Shown: piece after piece, positions 1-5,922 of the stretch | Position numbering within the stretch: position 1 is the first letter of the stretch | Layout of the letters: each line of letters begins with the position of its first letter | NCBI GenBank assembly: GCA_024697655.1 | Contig: JAILFI010000103.1 | Coordinates: 1-6,949, forward strand | Source of the DNA: Clostridiales bacterium | Lineage (GTDB): Bacteria; Bacillota_A; Clostridia; Peptostreptococcales; Anaerovoracaceae | Reading direction: 5' to 3' | DNA: 6,949 nucleotides | Notes under the pieces: generated by a model | Databases searched by the model: none | What the model was told of the DNA's origin: nothing | The model's input: only the letters and a program-made list of their open reading frames with translations | Made by a program: the position numbers and the translations under genes

Positions 1-749
1 AGATCGTCTTTGACGGGGTCAGCTTTGCATACCCCGATGCCGAGGAAAAGACTTTGGATGACATCACCTTCACCGCCGCGCCCGGCACGACGACCGCCAT
101 CATCGGCGGCACCGGCAGCGGCAAGTCGAGCCTGATCAGCCTCATCCCGCGTCTGTTCGATGTCACGGAAGGCAGTATCAGCCTCGACGGGCAGGACATC
201 CGGACCATGCCGCGGAAGTCCCTGCGGGCGGCCGTCGGTTACGTGCCGCAGAAGGGTCTGCTCTTTACCGGGACCATCGCGGACAACCTGCGCTACGGCA
301 AACGGGATGCCACAGAAGAGGAACTGGAGCGGGCAGCGGAGACGGCGCAGGCCCTGTCCTTCATCCGCGAACTGCCGGAGGGATTTGACACGCCGGTCGC
401 ACAGGGCGGCACGTCCGTGTCCGGCGGTCAGAAACAGCGCCTGTCGATCGCCAGAGCGCTGATCAAAGACCCGCAGGTCCTCATTTTTGACGACAGTTTC
501 AGCGCGCTCGACTTCAAGACCGACGCGGCGCTGCGCAAGGCGCTGAAGGAAAGCGCTTCCGATAAGACACTTATCATCGTTGCTCAACGCATCAACACGA
601 TCATGGACGCCGACCAGATCCTCGTCATGGAAGACGGCAGGATCGTCGGCCGCGGCACCCACAAGGAACTGCTCGCAGGCTGCAGCGTCTACAAAGAGAT
701 CGCGATGTCACAGCTCAGCGAAGAAGAACTGGGAAAGGGGGTGGCGTAG
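1..749 (+). CDS. Heterodimeric ABC exporter, degenerate-site half-transporter (5' truncated; ATPase domain only)
   Basis: This is the C-terminal nucleotide-binding domain of a type IV (ABCB-like) exporter half-subunit. The membrane domain lies upstream of the window, and the frame is open from base 3 with no start in view. Visible motifs are an A-loop Tyr in SFAYPDA (about 24-44), Walker A GGTGSGKS (105-128), the Q-loop in YVPQKG (about 240-257), signature SVSGGQKQR (414-440), Walker B VLIFDD (477-494) and D-loop SALD. Two catalytic positions are non-canonical: the Glu after Walker B is Asp (492-494), and the H-loop His is Gln (585-587, AQRINT). Among known families this pattern marks the degenerate-site subunit of heterodimeric exporters such as TM287, BmrC and LmrC. 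The C-terminal stretch GTHKELL...YKEI also resembles TM287. One base separates its stop codon from the next subunit, so the two are translationally linked. Substrates are probably drugs or lipids but cannot be read from this domain. Confidence 0.95.
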   Translation, partial: IVFDGVSFAYPDAEEKTLDDITFTAAPGTTTAIIGGTGSGKSSLISLIPRLFDVTEGSISLDGQDIRTMPRKSLRAAVGYVPQKGLLFTGTIADNLRYGKRDATEEELERAAETAQALSFIRELPEGFDTPVAQGGTSVSGGQKQRLSIARALIKDPQVLIFDDSFSALDFKTDAALRKALKESASDKTLIIVAQRINTIMDADQILVMEDGRIVGRGTHKELLAGCSVYKEIAMSQLSEEELGKGVA

Positions 750-750
750 G

Positions 751-2652
751 ATGGCAGCACCCAGACAATCCCAGGCCGGCAAGCCCAAGCACGGCCCCGG
801 CAGCCGCACCGCGGCCATGATGCCCGGTGAGAAAGCGACCGATCTGAAGGGGACGATGAAAAAACTTCTCGGCTATCTGGCGCCTTATAAGTTCCGCCTG
901 ATCCTCGTGCTGCTGTTCGCCATCGCGAGCACCGTTTTCTCGATCGTCTCCCCGCTGATCCTCGGCAGTGCGACGGACACCATCGTGAAGGGGCTTTCGA
1001 GCGGCACCGGCGTCGATTATCAGGCGCTGCTCAGGATCATCGTGTTCCTGATCGGCCTGTACGGCATCAGCTTCGCGTTTTCTACTGCGCAGGGCTTTAT
1101 CATGGCCGGCGTTTCGCAGACGATCACCTATGAATTCCGCCGGCTCCTGTCCGAGAAGATGGACAAACTGCCCGTTAAGTACTTTGACGGCATGACACAC
1201 GGCGAATACCAGAGCCGCGTCATCAACGATATCGAGACTGTCAACCAGTCGCTGTCGCAGAGCATCACGCAGGTCATCACGGCGGCCGTGACCATTCTCG
1301 GCACGCTGGCAATGATGATCCGCATCAGCTTCATCATGACGATTGTGGCGCTGCTCGTACTGCCGATGTCGATGGTGATGATCAAGCTCGTCGTCGGCAA
1401 GTCGCAGGGGCATTTCAAGAACCAGCAGAAATACCTCGGCGAAGTCAACGGGCATGTCGAAGAGATGTTCACCGGTCACACCGTGGTCAAGGTGTTTAAT
1501 AAAGAGGAAGAAAGCCAGGCGGAATTCGACGCGATGAACGACAAGCTCTACGAATCGGCCTGGAAGTCGCAGTTCCTCTCCGGCATCATGATGCCGGCTA
1601 CCAACCTCATCGGCAACCTGGGGTACGTGCTGGTCTGCATCCTGGGCGGCTATCTGGCCATCGCCGGCCGCGTCAGCATCGGCAACATCCAGGCGTTCAT
1701 CCACTACGTGCGCAACTTCAATCAGCCGCTCCAGCAGGTCGCCAATGCGGCGAATCTCCTGCAGTCCACAGCGGCAGCAGCGGAGCGCATCTTCGAGATC
1801 ATCGATGAGGAGGAAGAACCCGGTGCTTTTGAGGGCACGGCGAAGCGGGAACTGGGACGCGGAATGAGACAGGAATCGCACGAGGCGGCGGACAGGACGC
1901 GGCGCGCGATGATCGATGCGGCGGAAGGCCGCGTGGATTTCGAACATGTCTCCTTCGGCTATAAGCCGGGGCATACGATCATCAAGGATTTCACGTTCAC
2001 GGCAGAGCCGGGCAGCCGCGTCGCCATCGTCGGACCGACCGGAGCCGGCAAAACGACGCTCGTCAAGCTGCTGCTGCGCTACTATGAACTGAACGGCGGC
2101 CGGATCCTGGTCGATGGCAAAGATATCAAAGACTATTCCCGCGGCGATCTTCGCGATCACTTCGCGATGGTGCTGCAGGATACCTGGCTGTTCTCCGGTA
2201 CGATGCGGGAAAACCTGAAGTACGGACGCCCTTTCGCCTCCGACGAGCAGATGATCGAGGCAGCCAAGGCGGCGCACATCCACCACTTCATCAAAACGCT
2301 GCCGGAAGGCTACGATACGAAGATCAACGAGGATGCGGACAACATCTCGCAGGGGCAGAAGCAGCTCCTGACGATCGCCCGCGCGATGCTGGCAGACAAC
2401 CCGATCCTCATCCTGGACGAGGCGACCAGCTCGGTCGACACACGTACCGAGCGGCTGATCCAGCAGGCCATGACCAACCTGATGCACGGCCGGACGAGTT
2501 TTATCATCGCGCACAGGCTGTCGACCATCAAGGATGCGGACACGATCCTTGTGATCGATAAAGGCGACATCGTCGAGCAGGGCACTCACGAGGAACTGCT
2601 CGCCAGGGATGGTGCATACGCGAAACTGTACAACAGCCAGTTCGAGGAATAA
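751..2652 (+). CDS. Heterodimeric ABC exporter, catalytic half-transporter (TMD-NBD)
   Basis: A complete 633-aa half-transporter and the partner of the upstream subunit. An N-terminal basic Gly/Pro-rich extension (1-35) precedes six predicted membrane helices (about 49-72, 94-116, 172-192, 193-213, 276-300 and 305-325). The ATPase domain follows from about 393, with Walker A GPTGAGKT (428-435), Q-loop Q476, Walker B ILILDE with catalytic E557, D-loop SSVD and switch H588. The signature is ISQGQKQ (532-538), with Gln where the canonical LSGGQ has its first Gly; TM288-type subunits share this. The pair should therefore have one hydrolysing site (this Walker A/B with the partner's VSGGQ) and one degenerate site. 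The linker between helix 6 and the ATPase domain (about 351-392) is charged and some 20 residues longer than I recall for TM288. ATG 751 was chosen because it sits one base after the upstream stop and a GGGAAAGGGGG purine tract precedes it; ATGs at 817 and 820 are possible but have poorer context. Confidence 0.95.
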   Translation: MAAPRQSQAGKPKHGPGSRTAAMMPGEKATDLKGTMKKLLGYLAPYKFRLILVLLFAIASTVFSIVSPLILGSATDTIVKGLSSGTGVDYQALLRIIVFLIGLYGISFAFSTAQGFIMAGVSQTITYEFRRLLSEKMDKLPVKYFDGMTHGEYQSRVINDIETVNQSLSQSITQVITAAVTILGTLAMMIRISFIMTIVALLVLPMSMVMIKLVVGKSQGHFKNQQKYLGEVNGHVEEMFTGHTVVKVFNKEEESQAEFDAMNDKLYESAWKSQFLSGIMMPATNLIGNLGYVLVCILGGYLAIAGRVSIGNIQAFIHYVRNFNQPLQQVANAANLLQSTAAAAERIFEIIDEEEEPGAFEGTAKRELGRGMRQESHEAADRTRRAMIDAAEGRVDFEHVSFGYKPGHTIIKDFTFTAEPGSRVAIVGPTGAGKTTLVKLLLRYYELNGGRILVDGKDIKDYSRGDLRDHFAMVLQDTWLFSGTMRENLKYGRPFASDEQMIEAAKAAHIHHFIKTLPEGYDTKINEDADNISQGQKQLLTIARAMLADNPILILDEATSSVDTRTERLIQQAMTNLMHGRTSFIIAHRLSTIKDADTILVIDKGDIVEQGTHEELLARDGAYAKLYNSQFEE

Positions 2653-2686
2653 AACCCGCTTTTGGGAACGAAGCAGGAGATGATAA

Positions 2687-2760
2687 AAGCGCGGCGCAGG
2701 GAATGCCTTTGAGGCGAACGTTTTCAGTTCGCCGAAAAGAATTCCCTGCCAGCCGCGCTT
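2687..2760. other. 74-nt near-continuous hairpin after the ABC exporter genes
   Basis: The outer stem AAGCGCGGC (2687-2695) pairs with GCCGCGCTT (2752-2760), and GCAGGGAAT (2696-2704) pairs with ATTCCCTGC (2741-2749), leaving a two-base bulge CA (2750-2751). Further in, CTTT (2707-2710) pairs with AAAG (2736-2739). A symmetric GA/GA internal loop follows (2711-2712 against 2734-2735), then GGCGAAC (2713-2719) with GTTCGCC (2727-2733) around a 7-nt loop. That gives about 29 base pairs. No U-tract follows on the + strand, so it is not a classical intrinsic terminator; on the - strand the stem is followed by CTTTTATC, a short T-run. It ends 3 bases before the -35 box of the next gene, so it belongs to the 3' UTR of the ABC transcript. 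It may stabilise that 3' end, terminate transcription atypically, or be a dispersed palindromic repeat. Confidence 0.8.
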
Positions 2761-2762
2761 GC

Positions 2763-2791
2763 TTGCATCTGACTATGCGATTCCGTATAAT
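2763..2791 (+). promoter_or_regulatory. Predicted sigma-A promoter for the CpXC-dapL unit
   Basis: A perfect -10 box TATAAT (2786-2791) lies 17 bases after a -35-like TTGCAT (2763-2768), which keeps the TTG of the consensus TTGACA. The expected start of transcription is about 2798, giving a leader of roughly 22 bases. A strong ribosome site AAAGGAG (2806-2812) then precedes ATG 2820. The spacing is ideal and the -10 is exact, while the -35 is only a half match. Confidence 0.7.
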
Positions 2792-2819
2792 GGCTGTATT
2801 ACAATAAAGGAGCCATACA

Positions 2820-3530
2820 ATGTCACTGAAAAAAACAGAACTGATCAAATGCCCCAAGTGCGGCAAGGAGCACCCCTTCACGATCTGGGGCAGCGTCAAC
2901 ACGGCAGACGACCCGGAGATGCGCTACAAAGTGCGCAGCGGTGAGGCGTTCCGGTTTGACTGCCCGGAATGCAAGACCGGGGTGAACGTGAACTTCGACA
3001 TCCTGTACCATCAGCCCGAGGACAAACTGATGGTGCACTACTGCACGACCCAGGAAGGATATGACGAGGCATATGCTATCCTGACCGGCACGAACAAAGA
3101 GGAATCGCAGGCGCAGAAAGCACTGCAGGAACTGATGGCTGCCGGGACGGAAGATTACGTCATACGCCTCGTGCCGTCGCAGAATCAGCTCCGTGAAAAA
3201 CTGACCATCTTCGACGCCGGACTCGACGACCGCGTCATCGAATTCACCAAGGCCATCGTCATCTCCAATCTCCAGCGCAATCAGGAACTGCAGTATGACG
3301 AGATCCTGTTTCTGATCGGCACTGACGGCAGCTATGCGTTCGAGCTGGTCAACCAGGAGGGCAGCCTCGGCGTCGTGCCGTTCGAAAAATCGCTCTACGA
3401 CGACTGCGCGATCAAATTCGGGGCGACCATCCCGGCGCTGCGCGATGACCCGTCCGTGGTCGTGGATCTGGCGTGGGTACTTCAGAAAGTGGCCGCAGAA
3501 GCAGAAAAAACCGGCGTAAAAGTGAACTAG
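2820..3530 (+). CDS. CpXC-domain protein (zinc-ribbon-like, function unknown)
   Basis: A 236-aa soluble protein with no signal peptide or membrane segment. Two Cys pairs, CPKC (residues 11-14) and CPEC (48-51), are separated by 33 residues and should bind one zinc as a split zinc ribbon. The text around them (the SGE..RFDCPEC context, then ILYHQPEDKLMVHY) is typical of the CpXC family. The middle segment LREKLTIFDAGLDDRVIEFTKA (about 124-145) is the conserved second block usually seen after the CpXC domain in Bacillota. The C-terminal part (146-236) is mixed alpha/beta with no motif I know. No member has a firmly established role that I can name. The start is fixed by AAAGGAG at 2806-2812 and by the promoter just upstream. 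It ends 31 bases before dapL with no terminator between, so the two are probably one transcript; whether it serves lysine/DAP synthesis is unproven. Confidence 0.88.
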   Translation: MSLKKTELIKCPKCGKEHPFTIWGSVNTADDPEMRYKVRSGEAFRFDCPECKTGVNVNFDILYHQPEDKLMVHYCTTQEGYDEAYAILTGTNKEESQAQKALQELMAAGTEDYVIRLVPSQNQLREKLTIFDAGLDDRVIEFTKAIVISNLQRNQELQYDEILFLIGTDGSYAFELVNQEGSLGVVPFEKSLYDDCAIKFGATIPALRDDPSVVVDLAWVLQKVAAEAEKTGVKVN

Positions 3531-3550
3531 TTCCACTCGCCGTTGAATAA

Positions 3551-3555
3551 GGAGG
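3551..3555 (+). promoter_or_regulatory. Shine-Dalgarno site of dapL
   Basis: GGAGG, within AAGGAGGAAAG, ends 6 bases before ATG 3562. It is a near-perfect anti-16S match, fixes the dapL start and suggests independent efficient translation within the two-gene transcript. Confidence 0.85.
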
Positions 3556-3561
3556 AAAGAA

Positions 3562-4776
3562 ATGTACAAGATCAATGACAACTATCTGAAATTGCCGGGC
3601 AGTTATTTGTTCTCGACGATCGCCCGCAAGGTCGGCGCGTTCGAGGCAGCCAATCCGGATAAAAAGATCATCCGCATGGGCATCGGCGATGTGACGCAGC
3701 CGCTCGCCCCGGTCATCATCGAGGCGCTGCATAGCGCGGTCGACGAGATGGCGGATGCGGCGACCTTCAAAGGCTATGCGCCGGATCTCGGGTATGAATT
3801 CCTGCGCAACGCGATCGCGGAGAATGATTTCAAGGCGCGCGGCTGCGAGATCAGCGCGGACGAGATCTTCGTCTCCGACGGCGCCAAGTGCGACAGCGGC
3901 AATATCCAGGAAATCTTCGCGGTCGACAACAAGATCGCCGTCACAGACCCGGTCTATCCGGTCTACGTCGACAGCAATGTTATGGCGGGCCGTACCGGCA
4001 CATATGACGAATCGGCAGGCACCTGGTCCGATGTGATCTATATGCCCTGCACGGCGGAGAACGGCTTTTCGCCGGAACTGCCGGCGGAGCGGCCGGACCT
4101 GATCTATCTGTGCTTCCCGAACAATCCGACCGGTGCCACCATCACAAAGGCGCGGCTGCAGGACTGGGTGGACTATGCACGCAAAGAAGGCTGCCTCATC
4201 CTGTACGATGCGGCATACGAAGCCTACATCTCTGAAGAGGATGTCCCGCATTCGATCTATGAGTGCGAAGGCGCCAGAGAGTGCGCGCTGGAACTGCGCA
4301 GTTTCTCGAAGAATGCCGGATTCACCGGTGTGCGCCTCGGCTACACAGTCGTCCCGAAGGATGTCAAGTGCGGCGGGACCAGCCTGCACGCGCTGTGGGC
4401 AAGACGCCACGGCACCAAATACAACGGGGCACCGTACATCATCCAGAAAGCCGGCGAAGCGGTCTACTCCGCGGAAGGCAAAGCGCAGCTCGGCGAGCAG
4501 GTCGCGTACTACATGAGAAACGCACACACCATCCATGCGGCTCTGACCGATCTCGGCTATACCGTTTCCGGCGGTATCAACGCGCCGTACGTATGGATGA
4601 AGACTCCGGACGGGATGAGCTCCTGGGATTTCTTCGATTTCCTGCTTGAAAAGGCGAACGTTGTCGGTACGCCCGGCAGCGGGTTCGGTCCGAGCGGAGA
4701 AGGATATTTCCGCATGAGCGCATTCGGCACGTATGAGAATACGCTCGAAGCGCTGGAACGCATGAAGGCGCTTTGA
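3562..4776 (+). CDS. dapL: LL-diaminopimelate aminotransferase
   Basis: A 404-aa PLP-dependent class I/II aminotransferase. It converts L-tetrahydrodipicolinate plus glutamate to LL-2,6-diaminopimelate plus 2-oxoglutarate (EC 2.6.1.83), replacing the succinylase or acetylase steps of the DAP/lysine pathway and feeding peptidoglycan and lysine synthesis. DapL-type text includes the N-terminal [23 protein letters not shown] (39-48), [12 protein letters not shown] (71-82), [15 protein letters not shown] (105-119), [13 protein letters not shown] (129-141) and PNNPTG (186-191). Cofactor residues are D216 and Y219 in YDAAY, the Schiff-base lysine K250 in [10 protein letters not shown] (codon 4309-4311) and R258. 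R384 in GYFRMSAFG is the expected substrate-carboxylate arginine. The length is normal for the family (about 400-410) and nothing looks damaged. It follows the CpXC gene by 31 bases, and a strong terminator lies 13 bases after its stop. I see no riboswitch or lysine-type leader in front of it. Confidence 0.96.
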   Translation: MYKINDNYLKLPGSYLFSTIARKVGAFEAANPDKKIIRMGIGDVTQPLAPVIIEALHSAVDEMADAATFKGYAPDLGYEFLRNAIAENDFKARGCEISADEIFVSDGAKCDSGNIQEIFAVDNKIAVTDPVYPVYVDSNVMAGRTGTYDESAGTWSDVIYMPCTAENGFSPELPAERPDLIYLCFPNNPTGATITKARLQDWVDYARKEGCLILYDAAYEAYISEEDVPHSIYECEGARECALELRSFSKNAGFTGVRLGYTVVPKDVKCGGTSLHALWARRHGTKYNGAPYIIQKAGEAVYSAEGKAQLGEQVAYYMRNAHTIHAALTDLGYTVSGGINAPYVWMKTPDGMSSWDFFDFLLEKANVVGTPGSGFGPSGEGYFRMSAFGTYENTLEALERMKAL

Positions 4777-4789
4777 TTTAAGAAACTGT

Positions 4790-4817
4790 GCGCCGCCTGA
4801 CAAAGGCGGCGCTTTTT
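4790..4817 (+). terminator. Intrinsic terminator after dapL
   Basis: GCGCCGCC (4790-4797) pairs perfectly with GGCGGCGC (4805-4812) around a 7-base loop TGACAAA and is followed directly by TTTTT (4813-4817). This is a textbook Rho-independent terminator, 13 bases after the dapL stop. It separates the CpXC-dapL unit from the HAD gene. Confidence 0.93.
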
Positions 4818-4864
4818 CTGCAGACAGTCTGTAAAAGGCTGAAGGGGAAGGGGAATACAACTAT

Positions 4865-5659
4865 ATGTATCGATTGTTTGCGTCCGACATGGACGGCACA
4901 CTGCTCAATAGCCGCTCGAAAGTTGCGCCGGCGACGACCGACGCGATCCGCCGCGTGAACGAAGCCAGAAAATACGTTACGGTCGTCTCCGGCAGGTCCC
5001 TTGTGGCGATCCGCCAGTTCGCGCCCGATCTGCCGCTCAGTCAGCCGTTCGGTATTTTCAACGGGGCCATGATCGTGGACATGACAGGAAAGATCTACTA
5101 TGAACGGCCGATGGAAAAAGCGGACGCCAGGATGGTCCTGCAGGCGGCCCGGGAGCGCGGGACGCAGGTATTCGTGTGGGTCGGTCAGGACATGTACGGG
5201 GATGTCTGGGACGAGGTGCTGACCACCTATGCAAAGATGTCCGGGGTCGAACCTTTACTGATTGAGAACGATGAGAAGATGCTGGAACAGCCGATCGCCA
5301 AGATCCTCTGGTACGACACAGCGGACAACATTGCCGCATGGCTGGCGGAGTATACGGACAGCCTGGCCGGCCGGCTCAACGTCAGTACGTCGGCACCGCA
5401 GTTCATTGAATTCAATCATCGTGAAGTTTCCAAAGGTCTCTGCCTAAAGCGGATCGGCGAACTGCTGGGAGTGGCGCCGGAAGAAACCATTGCGGCCGGC
5501 GATGAGACCAACGATCTGCCGATGCTGGAATACGCCGGTCTCGGCATCGCGATGAAAAACTCGACAGAGGCGGTCCTTGCTGCGGCGGATATGGTTTCTC
5601 CATGGACGAATGATGAGGACGGGGTCGCCCGGCTGATCGACACGTATCTGTTAAGATAG
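4865..5659 (+). CDS. Cof-type HAD-superfamily phosphatase (C2 cap)
   Basis: A 264-aa cytosolic Mg-dependent phosphohydrolase of the Cof/YidA-like subfamily, whose members act on sugar phosphates, nucleotides or flavin precursors; the substrate cannot be told from sequence. The four HAD motifs are intact. Motif I is DMDGT (8-12) with nucleophile D8 and acid/base D10, motif II is S42 in VVSGRS, motif III is K190 in REVSKG, and motif IV is GDETND (212-217) with metal ligands D213 and D217. The segment from about 85 to 185 between motifs II and III is the alpha/beta C2B cap that sets specificity. The length matches the usual 260-290. ATG 4865 places motif I at the family's normal distance from the N-terminus. 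A purine-rich tract (4841-4854, AAGGGGAAGGGGA) serves as ribosome site. It lies downstream of a terminator, so it should have its own promoter, but I see no convincing one in 4818-4864. Confidence 0.93.
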   Translation: MYRLFASDMDGTLLNSRSKVAPATTDAIRRVNEARKYVTVVSGRSLVAIRQFAPDLPLSQPFGIFNGAMIVDMTGKIYYERPMEKADARMVLQAARERGTQVFVWVGQDMYGDVWDEVLTTYAKMSGVEPLLIENDEKMLEQPIAKILWYDTADNIAAWLAEYTDSLAGRLNVSTSAPQFIEFNHREVSKGLCLKRIGELLGVAPEETIAAGDETNDLPMLEYAGLGIAMKNSTEAVLAAADMVSPWTNDEDGVARLIDTYLLR

Positions 5660-5699
5660 ATATCCCCGGCAGCAGGGATGCAGCACGAATGCAAGGAAG

Positions 5700-5726
5700 C
5701 ATCTTCCGGAAGGAAGGTGTTTTTTT
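5700..5726 (+). terminator. Intrinsic terminator after the HAD phosphatase gene
   Basis: CATCTTCC (5700-5707) pairs with GGAAGGTG (5712-5719), with one G-U pair, around the loop GGAA, which fits the stable GNRA class. Seven T follow (5720-5726). It lies 41 bases after the HAD stop and marks the end of that transcript. A weaker ATCCC/GGGAT pair (5662-5666 with 5675-5679) lies just upstream. Confidence 0.88.
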
Positions 5727-5733
5727 GTTTATA

Positions 5734-5763
5734 AATCGCTGGTTGTTAAATCACTGGTTGTTA
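5734..5763. repeat. 15-bp tandem direct repeat, two copies
   Basis: AATCGCTGGTTGTTA (5734-5748) is followed immediately by AATCACTGGTTGTTA (5749-5763). They are 14/15 identical, differing only in G versus A at the fifth base. The pair lies between the HAD terminator and the predicted promoter of the secreted-protein gene, about 40 bases upstream of its -35. It may be a pair of regulator sites on one face of the DNA or a simple slippage duplication. Confidence 0.85.
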
Positions 5764-5799
5764 CATGAGCAATATACGACGCTCATTAAGGGTAATCCA

Positions 5800-5828
5800 T
5801 TGATAGGTTTTTTGTACCCAAGTATATT
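5800..5828 (+). promoter_or_regulatory. Predicted sigma-A promoter of the secreted-protein gene
   Basis: TTGATA (5800-5805, five of six matches to TTGACA) and TATATT (5823-5828, five of six to TATAAT) are 17 bases apart in an AT-rich stretch that stands out from the GC-rich genes. Transcription would start near 5835, giving an untranslated leader of about 88 bases before GTG 5923. The -10 lies inside the palindrome at 5822-5846, so access by RNA polymerase could be controlled by a bound protein. Confidence 0.72.
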
Positions 5829-5846
5829 GTATTTGTTGCAATATAC
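5822..5846. promoter_or_regulatory. Palindrome GTATATTG-N9-CAATATAC over the -10 (candidate operator)
   Basis: GTATATTG (5822-5829) and CAATATAC (5839-5846) are perfect inverted 8-base arms separated by 9 bases, so their centres are 17 bases apart. The same half-site occurs a third time, as GCAATATAC at 5769-5777; a 9-base match is shared with 5838-5846. The arms cover the -10 box and the expected transcription start. The placement suits a repressor, but no regulator gene is in view and the sites are AT-rich enough that chance remains possible. Confidence 0.5.
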
Positions 5847-5853
5847 ACATAAT

Positions 5854-5885
5854 CGGCAATGGGGTGTCATATGGGATGACAGCCG
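5854..5885 (+). promoter_or_regulatory. Leader hairpin of the secreted-protein mRNA
   Basis: TGTCAT (5865-5870) pairs perfectly with ATGACA (5876-5881) around the loop ATGGG. CGGC (5854-5857) also pairs with GCCG (5882-5885), leaving a one-sided bulge of 7 bases (5858-5864). It lies in the predicted leader, about 20 bases ahead of the ribosome site and without a T-run, so it is not a terminator. It could affect mRNA stability or translation. It matches no riboswitch class I recognise. Confidence 0.5.
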
Positions 5886-5906
5886 GATATTCGTCATTAT
5901 CTTCAC

Positions 5907-5914
5907 GAGGGGGG
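5907..5914 (+). promoter_or_regulatory. Ribosome binding site that sets the GTG 5923 start
   Basis: GAGGGGGG ends 8 bases before GTG 5923. The reading frame remains open upstream to about 5614, but no in-frame ATG with a ribosome site exists there. This site, plus the signal peptide beginning directly at GTG, decides the start. Confidence 0.75.
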
Positions 5915-5922
5915 ATATTGTC

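Noticed and set aside
54..56. TTG as the start of the first ABC gene
   Set aside because: The frame continues upstream to the window edge and encodes the conserved start of the ATPase domain (VSFAYPDA). An ATPase domain starting here would lack its A-loop, so the gene is truncated by the window.
580..750. Upstream extension of the second ABC gene
   Set aside because: This frame is open before ATG 751 but overlaps the well-conserved C-terminus of the first ABC subunit. The extension is Ser/Arg/Thr-rich noise, and ATG 751 has a ribosome site one base after the upstream stop.
715..2589. A 624-codon open frame on the - strand opposite the second ABC gene
   Set aside because: It runs antisense to an intact, motif-complete ABC gene and translates to a His/Asp/Arg-rich sequence with no recognisable domain. 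Long antisense frames are expected opposite GC-rich genes with strong third-base bias.
4821..4831. Short palindrome CAGACAGTCTG between dapL and the HAD gene
   Set aside because: It has 5-bp arms with a single central base just after a terminator. No promoter boxes are nearby and there is no second copy, so chance is sufficient.
3412..4860. A 482-codon open frame on the - strand opposite dapL
   Set aside because: It covers dapL in mirror frame, spans the intrinsic terminator and the 3' end of the CpXC gene, has Arg/Ala/Asp-biased composition and shows no family motifs.
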